A DNA stretch of 61,446 nt, from NCBI RefSeq assembly GCF_000374365.1, contig NZ_KB894135.1, positions 1-61,446 on the forward strand, written 5' to 3'. The notes beneath the pieces are model-generated. The model did not search any database. It worked only from the letters and a program-made list of their open reading frames with translations, and was not told the origin of the DNA. How positions within the stretch are numbered: position 1 is the first letter of the stretch; the number at the start of each line of letters is the position of its first letter. Position numbers and translations under genes: made by a program. Source of the DNA: Bacteroides gallinarum DSM 18171 = JCM 13658 (GTDB lineage: Bacteria > Bacteroidota > Bacteroidia > Bacteroidales > Bacteroidaceae). This document shows, in pieces, positions 50,947 through 60,581 of the stretch.

Positions 50947-52596
50947 ATGAAGAAGTATCGTATATCATACTGGCTGGCGGCGGTTTGCTGTCTCCCTTTG
51001 TTTGCCGCCTGCGACGGCTTTTTGCGTGAAGACCCTCGCGACGGAATAGACCATACGGATGCGTACCGTACACTCTCCGACGTGTACCTCAATGCGGTGG
51101 CGTCCTTGTATAATTATGTAGGCGGCTACGCCGACAGCCAGGGGTTGCAGGGCACGGGACGCGGCGTCTACGACCTGAACACATTCACCACCGATGAGGC
51201 TATCATGCCCACCCGGGGCGGAGACTGGTACGACGGCGGTTTCTGGCAGGGGTTGTATCTGCATAAATGGGGAGTGAACAATGATGCTGTTCAGGCTACA
51301 TGGGAGTATCTGTACAAAGTGGTGATGCTTAGCAATAAGTCGGTAGAGCAAATCCAAAAATTCCAGGCAACCCACGACGACCCCGAGCTGCCGGCATACC
51401 TGGCGGAGGTGCGTGCCGTGCGTGCCATGTACTACTATTACTTGCTGGACTTGTTCGGCAGAGTGCCGTTGGTGCTCTCGTCTTCCGCATCCATGAGCGA
51501 TATCGTGCAGAGCGAGCGGAAGGAGGTGTTCGATTTCGTAGTAAAGGAATTACAGGAGGCGGCGCCTTTGCTGGCGGAACAACGCAGCAACCGGTCGGGC
51601 GATTATTACGGGCGCCTTACCCGTCCGGTAGCTTATTTCCTGCTTGCCAAGCTGGCGCTGAATGCGGAGGTTTATACGGACAACGACTGGACGGACGGCG
51701 TGCGTCCCGACGGCAGGGATATCTGTTTTACCATAGACGGACAGCAGCGGAATGCCTGGCAAGCGGTAGTGGATTACTGCGACCGTATTGCCGCAATGGG
51801 TTATGAGCTGGAACCTTTGTACGAGACGAATTTTGCCGTTTATAACGAGCCTTCGGTAGAGAATATCTTCACTATTCCGATGAACAAGACTTTATATACC
51901 AACCAGATGCAATATCTGTTCCGCTCGCGCCATTACAACCATGCCAAGGCTTACGGATTGAGCGGCGAGAACGGGTCGAGCGCCACAAAGGATGCCTTGC
52001 GTGTGTTCGGTTATGGCACGGACGAGGTAGACCCCCGTTTCGACAAATGTTATTTTGCCGGTGTGATGTACGATTTGAAGGGCGACTTAATCAGGCTGGA
52101 CGACGGTACTGTACTGGAATACCACCCGTGGGAAGTGGCGGTCGATATATCGGATACGCCTTATGAAAAGACGGCAGGCGCGCGTATGAAAAAGTATGCC
52201 ATTGATACGGATGCGACCAAAGACGGCAAATTAATGGAGAACGACATCGTTTTGTTCCGTTATGCGGATGTGCTGCTGATGAAAAGCGAGGCCAAAGTAC
52301 GCAACGGCGGGAACGGGGATGCGGAGTTGGCGCAGGTGCGCAGCCGCGTAGGAGCCGTAGCACGTCCGGCAACGCTGGATAACCTGTTGGATGAAAGACT
52401 GCTCGAGTTTGCATGGGAAGGGTGGCGGCGCCAAGACCTTATCCGTTTCGGGCGGTTTACCCGTGCATATAGCGACCGTCCGCAACTGGCAGGCGAGGAA
52501 AGCGGTTATACCACTGTGTTTCCTATTCCCGGCAATGTGCTGAAAATGAATGGAAGGCTGCGGCAGAACAAGGGGTATGAGGCAACGGGGAACTGA
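50947..52596 (+). CDS. SusD-like surface lipoprotein
   Basis: A 549-residue lipoprotein with lipobox LPLFAAC (Cys 22) and the SusD pattern: helical TPR-like N-half (AYLAEVRAVRAMYYYYLLDL, FGRVPLVL) and C-terminal LLDERLLEFAWEGWRRQDLIRFG, the near-universal family block. It binds the ligand for the upstream SusC-like transporter, 12 bp before it. The segment around QYLFRSRHYNHAKAYG (51912-51950) is closely matched by a fragment in the spacer after the gene. Confidence 0.93.
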   Translation: MKKYRISYWLAAVCCLPLFAACDGFLREDPRDGIDHTDAYRTLSDVYLNAVASLYNYVGGYADSQGLQGTGRGVYDLNTFTTDEAIMPTRGGDWYDGGFWQGLYLHKWGVNNDAVQATWEYLYKVVMLSNKSVEQIQKFQATHDDPELPAYLAEVRAVRAMYYYYLLDLFGRVPLVLSSSASMSDIVQSERKEVFDFVVKELQEAAPLLAEQRSNRSGDYYGRLTRPVAYFLLAKLALNAEVYTDNDWTDGVRPDGRDICFTIDGQQRNAWQAVVDYCDRIAAMGYELEPLYETNFAVYNEPSVENIFTIPMNKTLYTNQMQYLFRSRHYNHAKAYGLSGENGSSATKDALRVFGYGTDEVDPRFDKCYFAGVMYDLKGDLIRLDDGTVLEYHPWEVAVDISDTPYEKTAGARMKKYAIDTDATKDGKLMENDIVLFRYADVLLMKSEAKVRNGGNGDAELAQVRSRVGAVARPATLDNLLDERLLEFAWEGWRRQDLIRFGRFTRAYSDRPQLAGEESGYTTVFPIPGNVLKMNGRLRQNKGYEATGN

Positions 52597-52739
52597 TGTA
52601 TCTCACCCCGGTATCCTTTCTATTCGATACTGTTCGCATTGTCATCGTGTATGTTGGAGTACTCGCAGCCGATTACTACTTCTTCCGATTATTCTTTACC
52701 GTGACTTCTGCCGCCTGTCTGCTGCAATCAGTACCAGCT

Positions 52740-52865
52740 TCGACTTGCGGGGGATGAACGGAAAAGTACGGGATTTTGCATACCGACCGGATGCGGTATC
52801 TGTTCCGTTCGTGCTATTATCCGTTCCGTTCGTGCCATTACAATCCTGCCGAGGTTTGCTCTAAT
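52740..52865 (+). pseudogene. Remnant of a SusD-like gene
   Basis: TATCTGTTCCGTTCGTGC at 52797 and CATTACAATCCTGCCGAGG at 52837 (with a 23-bp internal duplication TCCGTTCGTGC between them) match SusD positions 51912-51948 at about 32 of 37 bases. Translated it reads RMRYLFRSCYYPFRSCHYNP. It is followed by stops and lies in the 362-bp gap between susD and the efflux operon, so it is a broken copy of a paralogue or a duplicated piece. The rest of the gap shows nothing I can name. Confidence 0.6.
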
Positions 52866-52930
52866 CGTTTTCTAATTCCGTCTAAGTGTATTATAATCAT
52901 CTTTAGCGCGTCCTTCCGGCAGGAGAGCCT

Positions 52931-52938
52931 TACTTTTG
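52931..52938 (+). promoter_or_regulatory. Promoter -7 element of the efflux operon
   Basis: TACTTTTG, 20 bp before the outer membrane factor start at 52959, placing the operon under its own promoter and not that of susCD. Confidence 0.55.
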
Positions 52939-52958
52939 CGCCAAAAACAGAAGTAAGC

Positions 52959-54221
52959 ATGAAGAAACCATTTTTTATCCTGTCTTTTTTTATCGTGTGC
53001 GGACTTTTGCATGCGCAGGAAACGGTTTTGCAGTTATCCCTGAAAGATGCGGAGGACGTTTTTATTGAACGCAATCTTTCGCTGATTGCCGAACGCTACA
53101 ACATAGATATGGCGCAGGCGCAGGTAACCCAGGCAAAGCTGTTCGACAATCCCGTGATTTCTTTGGAACAGAATATCTACAACCGGCTGAACGGCAAGTA
53201 TTTCGATTTCGGGAAAGAGGGGGAAGCGGCAATCGAGATAGAGCAGGTTATCAATATAGCCGGGCAGCGTAACAAGCGTGTTCGGCTGGAAAAGGTGAAT
53301 AAAGAGATTGCAGGCTACCAGTTTGAGGAGGTATTGCGTACGCTGCGCAGCGAGTTGAACCGTACTTTTGTCGAAGTTTATTTCCTGTCCCGTGCAGTGG
53401 CGGTGTATGACAGGGAGATAGAATCGCTTGTACAGCTTTTGCAGGCTACCAAGGAGCAACAGGACAAGGGCAATATCTCGCTAATGGAGAGTTCCCGAAT
53501 GGAAGCGTTGTTGCTGTCGCTGCGAAAGGAGAAAAACGATGCGGCGAATGAGCTGGCTGATTTGGAGGGCGAACTGCATCTTTTATTAAACCTCCCTGCT
53601 TCCCGGAAAGTGGAGCTGCTGCTGGACGACGGCATACTGGAACGGATTGACCTTTCGGCCGTGTCGTTCGCCGATATGAGTGCCATGCTTGCCGTGCGTC
53701 CCGATTTGAAAGCCGCCCGTGCGGAAGTAATGGCGGCGAAAGCCAATCTGAAGTTACAGCGCGCTATGGCAGCTCCCGAGTTCTCGATAAAAGGTATGTA
53801 CGACCGTGCGGGAAACTTTATCGATGATTATTTTGCAGTGGGGGTCAGCCTGTCACTACCCGTCTTTAACCGTAACCAGGGAAATATCAAATCGGCAAAG
53901 CTGGATATATTGCAAAATGGCAAGCAAGAGGAGTATGCCGTAGAGAAGGCACGCATGGAGCTTTATACGGCTAATTGCAGGCTGCAAAAGTCTGTGGAGC
54001 TTTACCGGACATCCGATAACGGGCTGGAGCGTAACTTCGACCTGCTCATAGAGGGGGTTAACGAGAACTTCCGCAAACGCAATATAAGCATGCTGGAGTT
54101 TATCGATTATTATCAGAGTTATAAAGAAACCTGCTTGCAGTTGTACGAATTGAGGAAGAACGTATTCCTCGCTATGGAGAACCTGAACATGATTGTAGGA
54201 CAAACCGTATTTAATTATTAA
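52959..54221 (+). CDS. TolC/CusC-type outer membrane factor
   Basis: A 420-residue outer membrane efflux protein with signal peptide KKPFFILSFFIVCGLLHA and long amphipathic helices rich in Ala, Gln and Glu in two repeats (LKDAEDVFIERNLSLIAERY, AEVMAAKANLKLQRAMAAPE). It forms the exit duct of the tripartite pump encoded by the next two genes. The start at 52959 was chosen for the signal peptide. Confidence 0.88.
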   Translation: MKKPFFILSFFIVCGLLHAQETVLQLSLKDAEDVFIERNLSLIAERYNIDMAQAQVTQAKLFDNPVISLEQNIYNRLNGKYFDFGKEGEAAIEIEQVINIAGQRNKRVRLEKVNKEIAGYQFEEVLRTLRSELNRTFVEVYFLSRAVAVYDREIESLVQLLQATKEQQDKGNISLMESSRMEALLLSLRKEKNDAANELADLEGELHLLLNLPASRKVELLLDDGILERIDLSAVSFADMSAMLAVRPDLKAARAEVMAAKANLKLQRAMAAPEFSIKGMYDRAGNFIDDYFAVGVSLSLPVFNRNQGNIKSAKLDILQNGKQEEYAVEKARMELYTANCRLQKSVELYRTSDNGLERNFDLLIEGVNENFRKRNISMLEFIDYYQSYKETCLQLYELRKNVFLAMENLNMIVGQTVFNY

Positions 54222-54227
54222 GGATAT

Positions 54228-55319
54228 ATGAATCGGATTTTATTTCCACTTTGTTTGTGTGCCGCCTTGTCGGGGGCTTGTACCGGCCTTTCCGAAACTT
54301 CCCCGGTAGTTTCGCAGGAACTTTACCTGACCGATAGCCTGAAGAATGTGGTATCGGTCGATACCGTCGCTGTCCGTGAAGTGACCGATGAGCTGACTTT
54401 GAACGGCAGGATTACTTTCAACCAGGAACAGGTAGCCCGCGTATTTCCCATTTTCGGCGGAACGGTGACGGATGTGTCTGTCGAAATAGGTGATTATGTA
54501 CGTAAAGGCGATGTACTTGCCACAATCCGGAGCGGTGAGGTGGCTGATTATGAGAAGCAGAGCAAGGAAGCGGAGCAGCAGTTGATTATAGCCCGCCGTA
54601 ATATGCAGTCGGTACGGGATATGTTCGATTCGGGCATGGCATCGGAGCGCGATGTGTTGCAGGCGGAACAGGAGCTGAGTAATGCCGGGGCCGAGGCCGA
54701 GAGGATTTCTGAAATCTTCTCCATTTACCATATCTCGGGGAAGTCGCTTTACCAGGTCAAGGCGCCGGTGTCGGGCTTTATCGTGGAGAAAAATATCAAT
54801 AGGGAGATGCAGTTGCGTTCCGACCAGAACGAGGAGGTTTTTATTATCTCCGGGCTGGAAAACGTGTGGGTAATGGCGGATGTGTACGAGAGCGATATCA
54901 GCAAGGTGCGCGAAGGGGCTCCGGTGCGTATTACCACCCTTGCCTATGCCGGGAAGGAGTTTACCGGGGCGATAGATAAGGTGTATAATATGCTGGACAG
55001 CGAGAGTAAAACCATGAGTGTGCGGGTGAAACTGGCTAACGGCGGTTATCTGCTGAAACCGGGAATGTTTGCCAATGTATATGTCCGGAGCAAAGTTGCC
55101 GATAAAGAGCTGCCTTGTATCGACCCGCATGCGCTTGTCTTTGAAAATGGCAGGAATTATGTCGTGACGGTGGCTGCCGACGGACGGCTTGCGGTCAGGG
55201 AGGTCGAGGTGTATAAACAGTCAGACCGGGTGTGCTACCTTGCTTCCGGCGTATCTGCGGGAGAGCGGGTGCTGAACGAGAATGTGTTGTTGGTTTATAA
55301 TGCGTTGCACAAAGACTGA
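54228..55319 (+). CDS. Periplasmic adaptor (membrane fusion) protein, CusB/CzcB type
   Basis: A 363-residue lipoprotein (LSGAC lipobox, Cys 18) joining the inner membrane pump to the TolC-type duct. It shows the barrel-sandwich domain in two halves (ITFNQEQVARVFPIFGGTVT, DYVRKGDVLATI and VKAPVSGFIVEK) with a coiled-coil hairpin between (residues about 105-155), then beta-barrel and proximal domains. No extra metal-binding N-terminal motif is obvious. Six bases separate it from the preceding stop. Confidence 0.9.
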   Translation: MNRILFPLCLCAALSGACTGLSETSPVVSQELYLTDSLKNVVSVDTVAVREVTDELTLNGRITFNQEQVARVFPIFGGTVTDVSVEIGDYVRKGDVLATIRSGEVADYEKQSKEAEQQLIIARRNMQSVRDMFDSGMASERDVLQAEQELSNAGAEAERISEIFSIYHISGKSLYQVKAPVSGFIVEKNINREMQLRSDQNEEVFIISGLENVWVMADVYESDISKVREGAPVRITTLAYAGKEFTGAIDKVYNMLDSESKTMSVRVKLANGGYLLKPGMFANVYVRSKVADKELPCIDPHALVFENGRNYVVTVAADGRLAVREVEVYKQSDRVCYLASGVSAGERVLNENVLLVYNALHKD

Positions 55320-55334
55320 TTGGAGGAATGGACG

Positions 55335-58300
55335 ATGCATAAATTTATAGATAATATCGTAGCCTTTTCGCTGAGGAACAAGTTCTTTGTTTTCTTCTGT
55401 ACGGCAGTCGCTGTTATTGCAGGTGTGGTGTCTTTCAGGCATACAGCAATCGACGCTTTTCCGGATGTAACCAATACGAAGGTTACGATAATCACCCAGT
55501 GGCCGGGACGGAGCGCCGAGGAAGTGGAAAAATTCATCACGATTCCTGTCGAGATAGCGATGAATCCGGTACAGAAGAAAACGGATATACGTTCTACCAC
55601 TCTTTTCGGGCTTTCGGTCGTCAATGTGATGTTCGAAGACCGGGTGGACGACTTTACCGCCCGCCAGCAGGTTTATAACCTGTTGAACGATGCAGACCTT
55701 CCGGAGGGGGTTACCCCGGAGGTGCAGCCGCTTTACGGGCCTACGGGCGAGATTTACCGTTATACTCTGCGTAGTAACGAACGGAGCGTGCGCGAACTGA
55801 AAACATTGCAGGACTGGGTGATTGAGCGTAACCTGCGTGCCGTGCCGGGGGTAGCGGATATCGTGAGTTTCGGCGGCGAGGTAAAGACTTTCGAGGTAAG
55901 CGTTAATCCGCACCGGCTGATTAATTACGGTATCACTCCGTTGGAATTGTATAATGCCATTGCCAACAGCAATATCAATGTGGGCGGAGATGTGATAACG
56001 AAGAGTTCGCAGGCGTATGTGGTACGCGGTATCGGGCTCATAAACGATATGGAGGAGCTGAGGAATATCGTTGTGAAGAATATCGACGGCACTCCGGTAC
56101 TTGTCCGTCATCTGGCCGAGGTGCATGAGTCTTGCCTGCCGCGTTTGGGGCAGGTAGGGCGTATGGACGAGGATGATGTAGTGCAGGGAATTGTCGTGAT
56201 GCGGAAAGGTGAAAATCCGGGTGAGGTTATCGACGCCCTGAAAACTAAAATCGCCTATATCAACGAGAATATATTGCCCGGGGATGTGCAAATTGTTCCG
56301 TTCTATGACCGGGAAAGGCTGGTAAACCTGGCGGTGGATACCGTGACCCGTAATCTGGTCGAAGGTATTCTGCTGGTGACGTTCATCGTGCTGATATTTA
56401 TGGCGGACTGGCGCACTACGGTAGTGGTGGCGGTTGTGATACCGCTGGCATTGTTGTTCGCCTTTATTTGCCTGCGTATCATGGGGATGTCGGCCAACCT
56501 CCTTTCTATGGGGGCTATCGACTTCGGTATCATAATAGACGGTGCGGTGGTAATGGTGGAAGGGGTATTCGTTGCACTCGATAAGAAAGCCAGGGAGGTA
56601 GGGATGCCTGCCTTTAACCTGATGTCGAAAATGGGGCTTATCCGCCATACGGCGAAAGATAAGGCGAAAGCGGTATTCTTCTCCAAGCTGATTATCATTA
56701 CAGCCCTTATTCCTATCTTCTCATTCCAGAAGGTGGAGGGGAAGATGTTTTCCCCGCTTGCCTATACATTGGGTTTTGCGCTGTTGGGGGCATTGCTGTT
56801 TACGCTGACGCTGGTTCCGGTGATGTCGTCCATGTTGCTGAAAAAGGATGTACGCGAGAGGAATAATTTCTTTGTCCGTTTCATCAATGAGAAGGCTGCG
56901 GCGTTTTTTGATAAATGCCATGCCCGCCGCAAATGGGCTGTCGGCGTGGCGAGCGTTGTCGCTGTTGCCGGTTTGTGGCTGTTTACAATGTTGGGCACGG
57001 AATTCCTGCCCCAACTGAACGAAGGTTCTATTTATATCCGTGCTACTTTGCCCCAAAGCGTTTCATTGGACGAATCCGTACAGTTGGCCAATAAGATGAG
57101 GCGCCGGCTTGCCGCCTATCCTGAGGTGAAACAGGTTCTTTCGCAAACGGGGCGCCCTAACGACGGAACGGATGCGACGGGATTTTACAATATTGAGTTC
57201 CATGTGGATATCTACCCGGAAAAGGAGTGGGAGAGCAAGCTTACCAAGTTGCAGTTGATAGATAAGATGCAGGAGGAGCTTTCGCTTTATCCGGGCATCG
57301 ACTTCAACTTCTCGCAACCTATTACGGATAATGTGGAGGAAGCGGCTTCCGGAGTGAAAGGTTCTATTGCGGTAAAAGTGTTTGGTAAAGATTTGTACCG
57401 TTCGGAAAAGATAGCTGTGGAGATTCGCAAAATCTTAAGTACGGTACAGGGTATCGAGGATTTGGGCGTTATCCGTAACATCGGTCAGCCGGAATTGCGC
57501 ATCGAGCTGAACGAGAAAAGCCTGGCGCGTTATGGCGTAGCCAAAGAAGATGTGCAGTCTATCATCGAAATGGCTATCGGCGGCAAGTCTGCTTCATTGC
57601 TTTATGAGGACGAGCGTAAGTTCAATATCATGGTACGCTACAAACCGGAGTTCCGCCAGAACGAGGAGGAGATAGGGAAGATACTGGTTCCTACGATGAA
57701 CGGAACGATGATTCCTGTCAGAGAGCTGGCGGAGATAAAGACCATTACCGGGCCGTTACTGGTTTTCCGGGATAACCATACCCGTTTCTGTGCCGTGAAG
57801 TTTTCCGTTCGTGGTAGGGATATGGGAACTGCTGTGGCCGAAGCGCAAAGTAAAGTAGATGCTGCTATACATCTGCCGGAGGGGTACAGCCTGAAATGGA
57901 CGGGAGATTTTGAGAACCAGCAACGGGCTACCAAACGTTTGTCGCAGGTCGTTCCCGTCAGTATTGCAATTATCTTTGTAATTCTGTTTGTCCTGTTTTC
58001 CAATGCAAGAGATGCCGGACTGGTGTTGCTGAATGTGCCTTTTGCGGCAGTGGGCGGTATTATCGCCTTGTTAGTAACGAATTTCAATTTCTCTATTTCG
58101 GCGGGTATCGGTTTTATCGCTTTGTTCGGCATTTGCATTCAAAACGGAGTGATTATGATTTCGGATATCAAGCATAATATACAATCCCGGATGCCTTTGC
58201 CGGATGCTGTTAAAGAGAGTGTACGTTCCCGTGTGCGTCCGGTGGTGATGACGGCGGCTATGGCTGCTATCGGCTTGATGCCGGCGGCCATGAGTCACGG

Positions 58301-58460
58301 CATCGGTTCGGAATCGCAGCGTCCGCTTGCTATCGTCATTATCGGCGGACTCATAGGGGCTACTTTCTTCGCATTGTTCATATTTCCGCTTATCGTAGAG
58401 GCTGTTTATGCGAAAATGCTGTATGACAGGGAAGGAAACCTGAAACAAAGAAAATTATAA
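55335..58460 (+). CDS. Heavy-metal RND efflux pump, CusA/CzcA family
   Basis: A 1041-residue inner membrane pump with twelve helices and two large periplasmic loops. The transmembrane signature of the heavy-metal subgroup, GAIDFGIIIDGAVVMVEG (residues about 395-412), is complete, including its Asp residues. N-terminus HKFIDNIVAFSLRNKFFVFF and QWPGRSAEEVEKFITIPVEI are family blocks. It exports metal cations from periplasm or cytoplasm using the proton gradient; Cu/Ag versus Zn/Co/Cd cannot be decided. The ATG at 55335 has GGAGGA 8 bases before it and is preferred over TTG at 55320. Confidence 0.92.
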   Translation: MHKFIDNIVAFSLRNKFFVFFCTAVAVIAGVVSFRHTAIDAFPDVTNTKVTIITQWPGRSAEEVEKFITIPVEIAMNPVQKKTDIRSTTLFGLSVVNVMFEDRVDDFTARQQVYNLLNDADLPEGVTPEVQPLYGPTGEIYRYTLRSNERSVRELKTLQDWVIERNLRAVPGVADIVSFGGEVKTFEVSVNPHRLINYGITPLELYNAIANSNINVGGDVITKSSQAYVVRGIGLINDMEELRNIVVKNIDGTPVLVRHLAEVHESCLPRLGQVGRMDEDDVVQGIVVMRKGENPGEVIDALKTKIAYINENILPGDVQIVPFYDRERLVNLAVDTVTRNLVEGILLVTFIVLIFMADWRTTVVVAVVIPLALLFAFICLRIMGMSANLLSMGAIDFGIIIDGAVVMVEGVFVALDKKAREVGMPAFNLMSKMGLIRHTAKDKAKAVFFSKLIIITALIPIFSFQKVEGKMFSPLAYTLGFALLGALLFTLTLVPVMSSMLLKKDVRERNNFFVRFINEKAAAFFDKCHARRKWAVGVASVVAVAGLWLFTMLGTEFLPQLNEGSIYIRATLPQSVSLDESVQLANKMRRRLAAYPEVKQVLSQTGRPNDGTDATGFYNIEFHVDIYPEKEWESKLTKLQLIDKMQEELSLYPGIDFNFSQPITDNVEEAASGVKGSIAVKVFGKDLYRSEKIAVEIRKILSTVQGIEDLGVIRNIGQPELRIELNEKSLARYGVAKEDVQSIIEMAIGGKSASLLYEDERKFNIMVRYKPEFRQNEEEIGKILVPTMNGTMIPVRELAEIKTITGPLLVFRDNHTRFCAVKFSVRGRDMGTAVAEAQSKVDAAIHLPEGYSLKWTGDFENQQRATKRLSQVVPVSIAIIFVILFVLFSNARDAGLVLLNVPFAAVGGIIALLVTNFNFSISAGIGFIALFGICIQNGVIMISDIKHNIQSRMPLPDAVKESVRSRVRPVVMTAAMAAIGLMPAAMSHGIGSESQRPLAIVIIGGLIGATFFALFIFPLIVEAVYAKMLYDREGNLKQRKL

Positions 58461-58473
58461 ACCGTAAATCGTT

Positions 58474-58481
58474 TATCTTTG
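58474..58481 (+). promoter_or_regulatory. Promoter -7 element of the two-component pair
   Basis: TATCTTTG, 29 bp before the response regulator start, so the pair can be made independently of the pump operon. Confidence 0.55.
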
Positions 58482-58510
58482 CAAAACGCTTTTTTAAAGT
58501 ATATTGTAGT

Positions 58511-59188
58511 ATGGCAAAAATATTATTGGCAGAAGATGAGGAGAATATCGCCTCGTTCATCGAACGCGGCTTGCAGGAATTCGGGCATACGGTCACGGTA
58601 GTGCATGACGGTGCTTCGGCATGGGAGATACTCCGGAATGAGGCTTTCGACTTACTGGTGTTCGATATCATCATGCCGCGTATGAACGGGCTGGATTTAT
58701 GCCGCCTTTTCCGTTCCAAAGAAGGGTATCGTACACCGGTTATCATGCTTACCGCACTGGGTACTACGGAAGATATAGTGAAAGGGCTGGATGCCGGGGC
58801 GGATGATTATCTGGTAAAACCTTTCAGTTTCCAGGAGTTGGAGGCGCGTATCAAGGCCTTGCTGCGCCGGAGAAGGGATGTGTCCGTACAGCAGCTTGTC
58901 TGTAACGACCTTTTATTGGATTGCAATACCAGGCGTGCCCGGAGAGCTAATCTGACGATTGACCTTACGGTAAAGGAATATCGCCTTTTGGAATACTTTA
59001 TGACGCATCAGGGTATGGTGCTTTCCCGCCTTACGCTGCTGAAGGATGTATGGGATAAGAATTTCGATACCAATACGAATGTGGTCGATGTGTATGTGAA
59101 TTATCTCAGGAATAAGATTGATAAGGATTTCGATGTCAAGCTCATTCATACGGTAATAGGAATGGGGTATATCATGGGTGTGGAATAA
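58511..59188 (+). CDS. OmpR-family response regulator
   Basis: A 225-residue regulator. The receiver has LLAEDEE near the start, phospho-acceptor Asp52 (LLVFDIIMPRMNG) and the conserved Lys in DDYLVKPFS. A winged-helix domain follows (NLTIDLTVKEYRLLEYFMTH, NVVDVYVNYLRNKIDKDF). It most likely controls the upstream pump operon with the following kinase, as CusR does. Confidence 0.93.
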   Translation: MAKILLAEDEENIASFIERGLQEFGHTVTVVHDGASAWEILRNEAFDLLVFDIIMPRMNGLDLCRLFRSKEGYRTPVIMLTALGTTEDIVKGLDAGADDYLVKPFSFQELEARIKALLRRRRDVSVQQLVCNDLLLDCNTRRARRANLTIDLTVKEYRLLEYFMTHQGMVLSRLTLLKDVWDKNFDTNTNVVDVYVNYLRNKIDKDFDVKLIHTVIGMGYIMGVE

Positions 59189-59207
59189 CCGGCCGGGAGG
59201 AGACAGC

Positions 59208-60533
59208 ATGAAAATCGGTTCTAAGATAGCAATGTTTTATACGGTGGTTACGGTAGGGGTTATCGCTGTAATTGTTCTTGTGTTTTATATCTTTACGTCG
59301 CACTATATCAATAATCTGTATGATTCTTATCTTGCCGAGAAAGCTTTTCTTACTGCCCAGAAGCATTGGGAAAAGGACGAAGTGGATGAGACGAGTTACC
59401 GGCAGATACAGCAGAAATATAACGAGCTTCTGCCGCAGGCGCGGGAAGTGTTGCTGAACATGGATAGTGTGCCTGCCGTCAATGATTCATTGAACAAATA
59501 TCTCGACAGCTACCAGCAAAACAGGCTGTTCAAGAGCGTCCCCGTCGCTTTTGTCTATGGCGAGCTTAGAGGAGCGGCATTGTATTATCCGGATAATGAA
59601 GGCAATTTTGTAGTGCTGGTAATGGCGAATAACGATTACGGGCACGATATACAGAATCATATACTTATCCTCGCGGTTTTCCTTTTGTTGGTTAGTTGCG
59701 TTTTTATCTATTTTATCGGAAAGTTGTATGCCAATCGTATCTTACGTCCTTTGCAGCATATTTTGAAGGAGCTGGGGCATATTCGCGGGAACAATCTGAA
59801 TATACGACTGAAAACATTCGATAATAAGGATGAGTTGGATGAGTTGATTCGGACTCTGAATGATATGCTCGATAGGATTGATACGGCTTTCAGGGCGGAG
59901 AAGTCGTTTATCAGCAATGCTTCCCACGAGTTGAATAATCCGCTTACAGCCATTCAGGGCGAGTGTGAAATCAGTTTGTTGAAGGAACGTTCTACCGCAG
60001 AGTATGTGGAGTCCTTACAACGTATATCTGTGGAGAGTAAACGGGTCGTTCAGTTGATAAAGCACTTGTTATTTTTGTCACGCCAGGATTCTGAACTTTT
60101 GAAAGGTAACCGGGAACGGGTGGATTTAGCGGTATTGTTAAATGATTTATGCCTGCAATATCCGCAGGTAGCATTAAAAACGGAAGCGTCAGAGGGGGGC
60201 ACAGCTTGTATTACAGCCAATTATCATCTTCTTAAAGTCGCTTTTCAAAATATAATCGATAATGCGCGGAAATATTCTAAAGGGCAGGTGGATGTAAATA
60301 TTATTTGCTCGTGGAAAAAGACTGTGGTTGAAGTAAAAGACTATGGGATAGGTATTCCGGAAGACGAAGCCGGACATATTTTTCATTCTTTTTACCGTGC
60401 AAGCAATACGCGTGAATATTCGGGGCAGGGAATAGGATTGAGCTTGTCTCAAAAAATATTGGCTGTGTATGGTGGCAAAATAACGGTAGATTCCCGGTTG
60501 AATGAATATACGCGGGTTACTGTGACGTTTTAA
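59208..60533 (+). CDS. Sensor histidine kinase (CusS-like position)
   Basis: A 441-residue membrane kinase: TM1 (about 8-30), a periplasmic sensor domain of about 120 residues, TM2 (about 151-172), HAMP, HisKA with His240 (ISNASHELNNPLTAIQG), and HATPase with NIIDNARKYS, VKDYGIGIPE and GQGIGLSLS. The start at 59208 has GGGAGGAG 5 bases upstream and lies 19 bp after the response regulator. The periplasmic domain has no clear Met/His metal-site pattern, so the signal is inferred from neighbours. Confidence 0.92.
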   Translation: MKIGSKIAMFYTVVTVGVIAVIVLVFYIFTSHYINNLYDSYLAEKAFLTAQKHWEKDEVDETSYRQIQQKYNELLPQAREVLLNMDSVPAVNDSLNKYLDSYQQNRLFKSVPVAFVYGELRGAALYYPDNEGNFVVLVMANNDYGHDIQNHILILAVFLLLVSCVFIYFIGKLYANRILRPLQHILKELGHIRGNNLNIRLKTFDNKDELDELIRTLNDMLDRIDTAFRAEKSFISNASHELNNPLTAIQGECEISLLKERSTAEYVESLQRISVESKRVVQLIKHLLFLSRQDSELLKGNRERVDLAVLLNDLCLQYPQVALKTEASEGGTACITANYHLLKVAFQNIIDNARKYSKGQVDVNIICSWKKTVVEVKDYGIGIPEDEAGHIFHSFYRASNTREYSGQGIGLSLSQKILAVYGGKITVDSRLNEYTRVTVTF

Positions 60534-60568
60534 TCTGTCATTCCATTTTTCGTTTTCACTTTTATTAT

Positions 60569-60576
60569 TACTTTTG
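60569..60576 (+). promoter_or_regulatory. Promoter -7 element of lipB, implying a near-leaderless mRNA
   Basis: TACTTTTG ends five bases before the lipB ATG at 60582. Confidence 0.5.
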
Positions 60577-60581
60577 TTTCC

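Noticed and set aside
50741..52770. A 14-base match CTTGCGGGGGATGA between the end of the SusC gene and the spacer after SusD
   Set aside because: Too short to show a second gene fragment; the flanks do not align.
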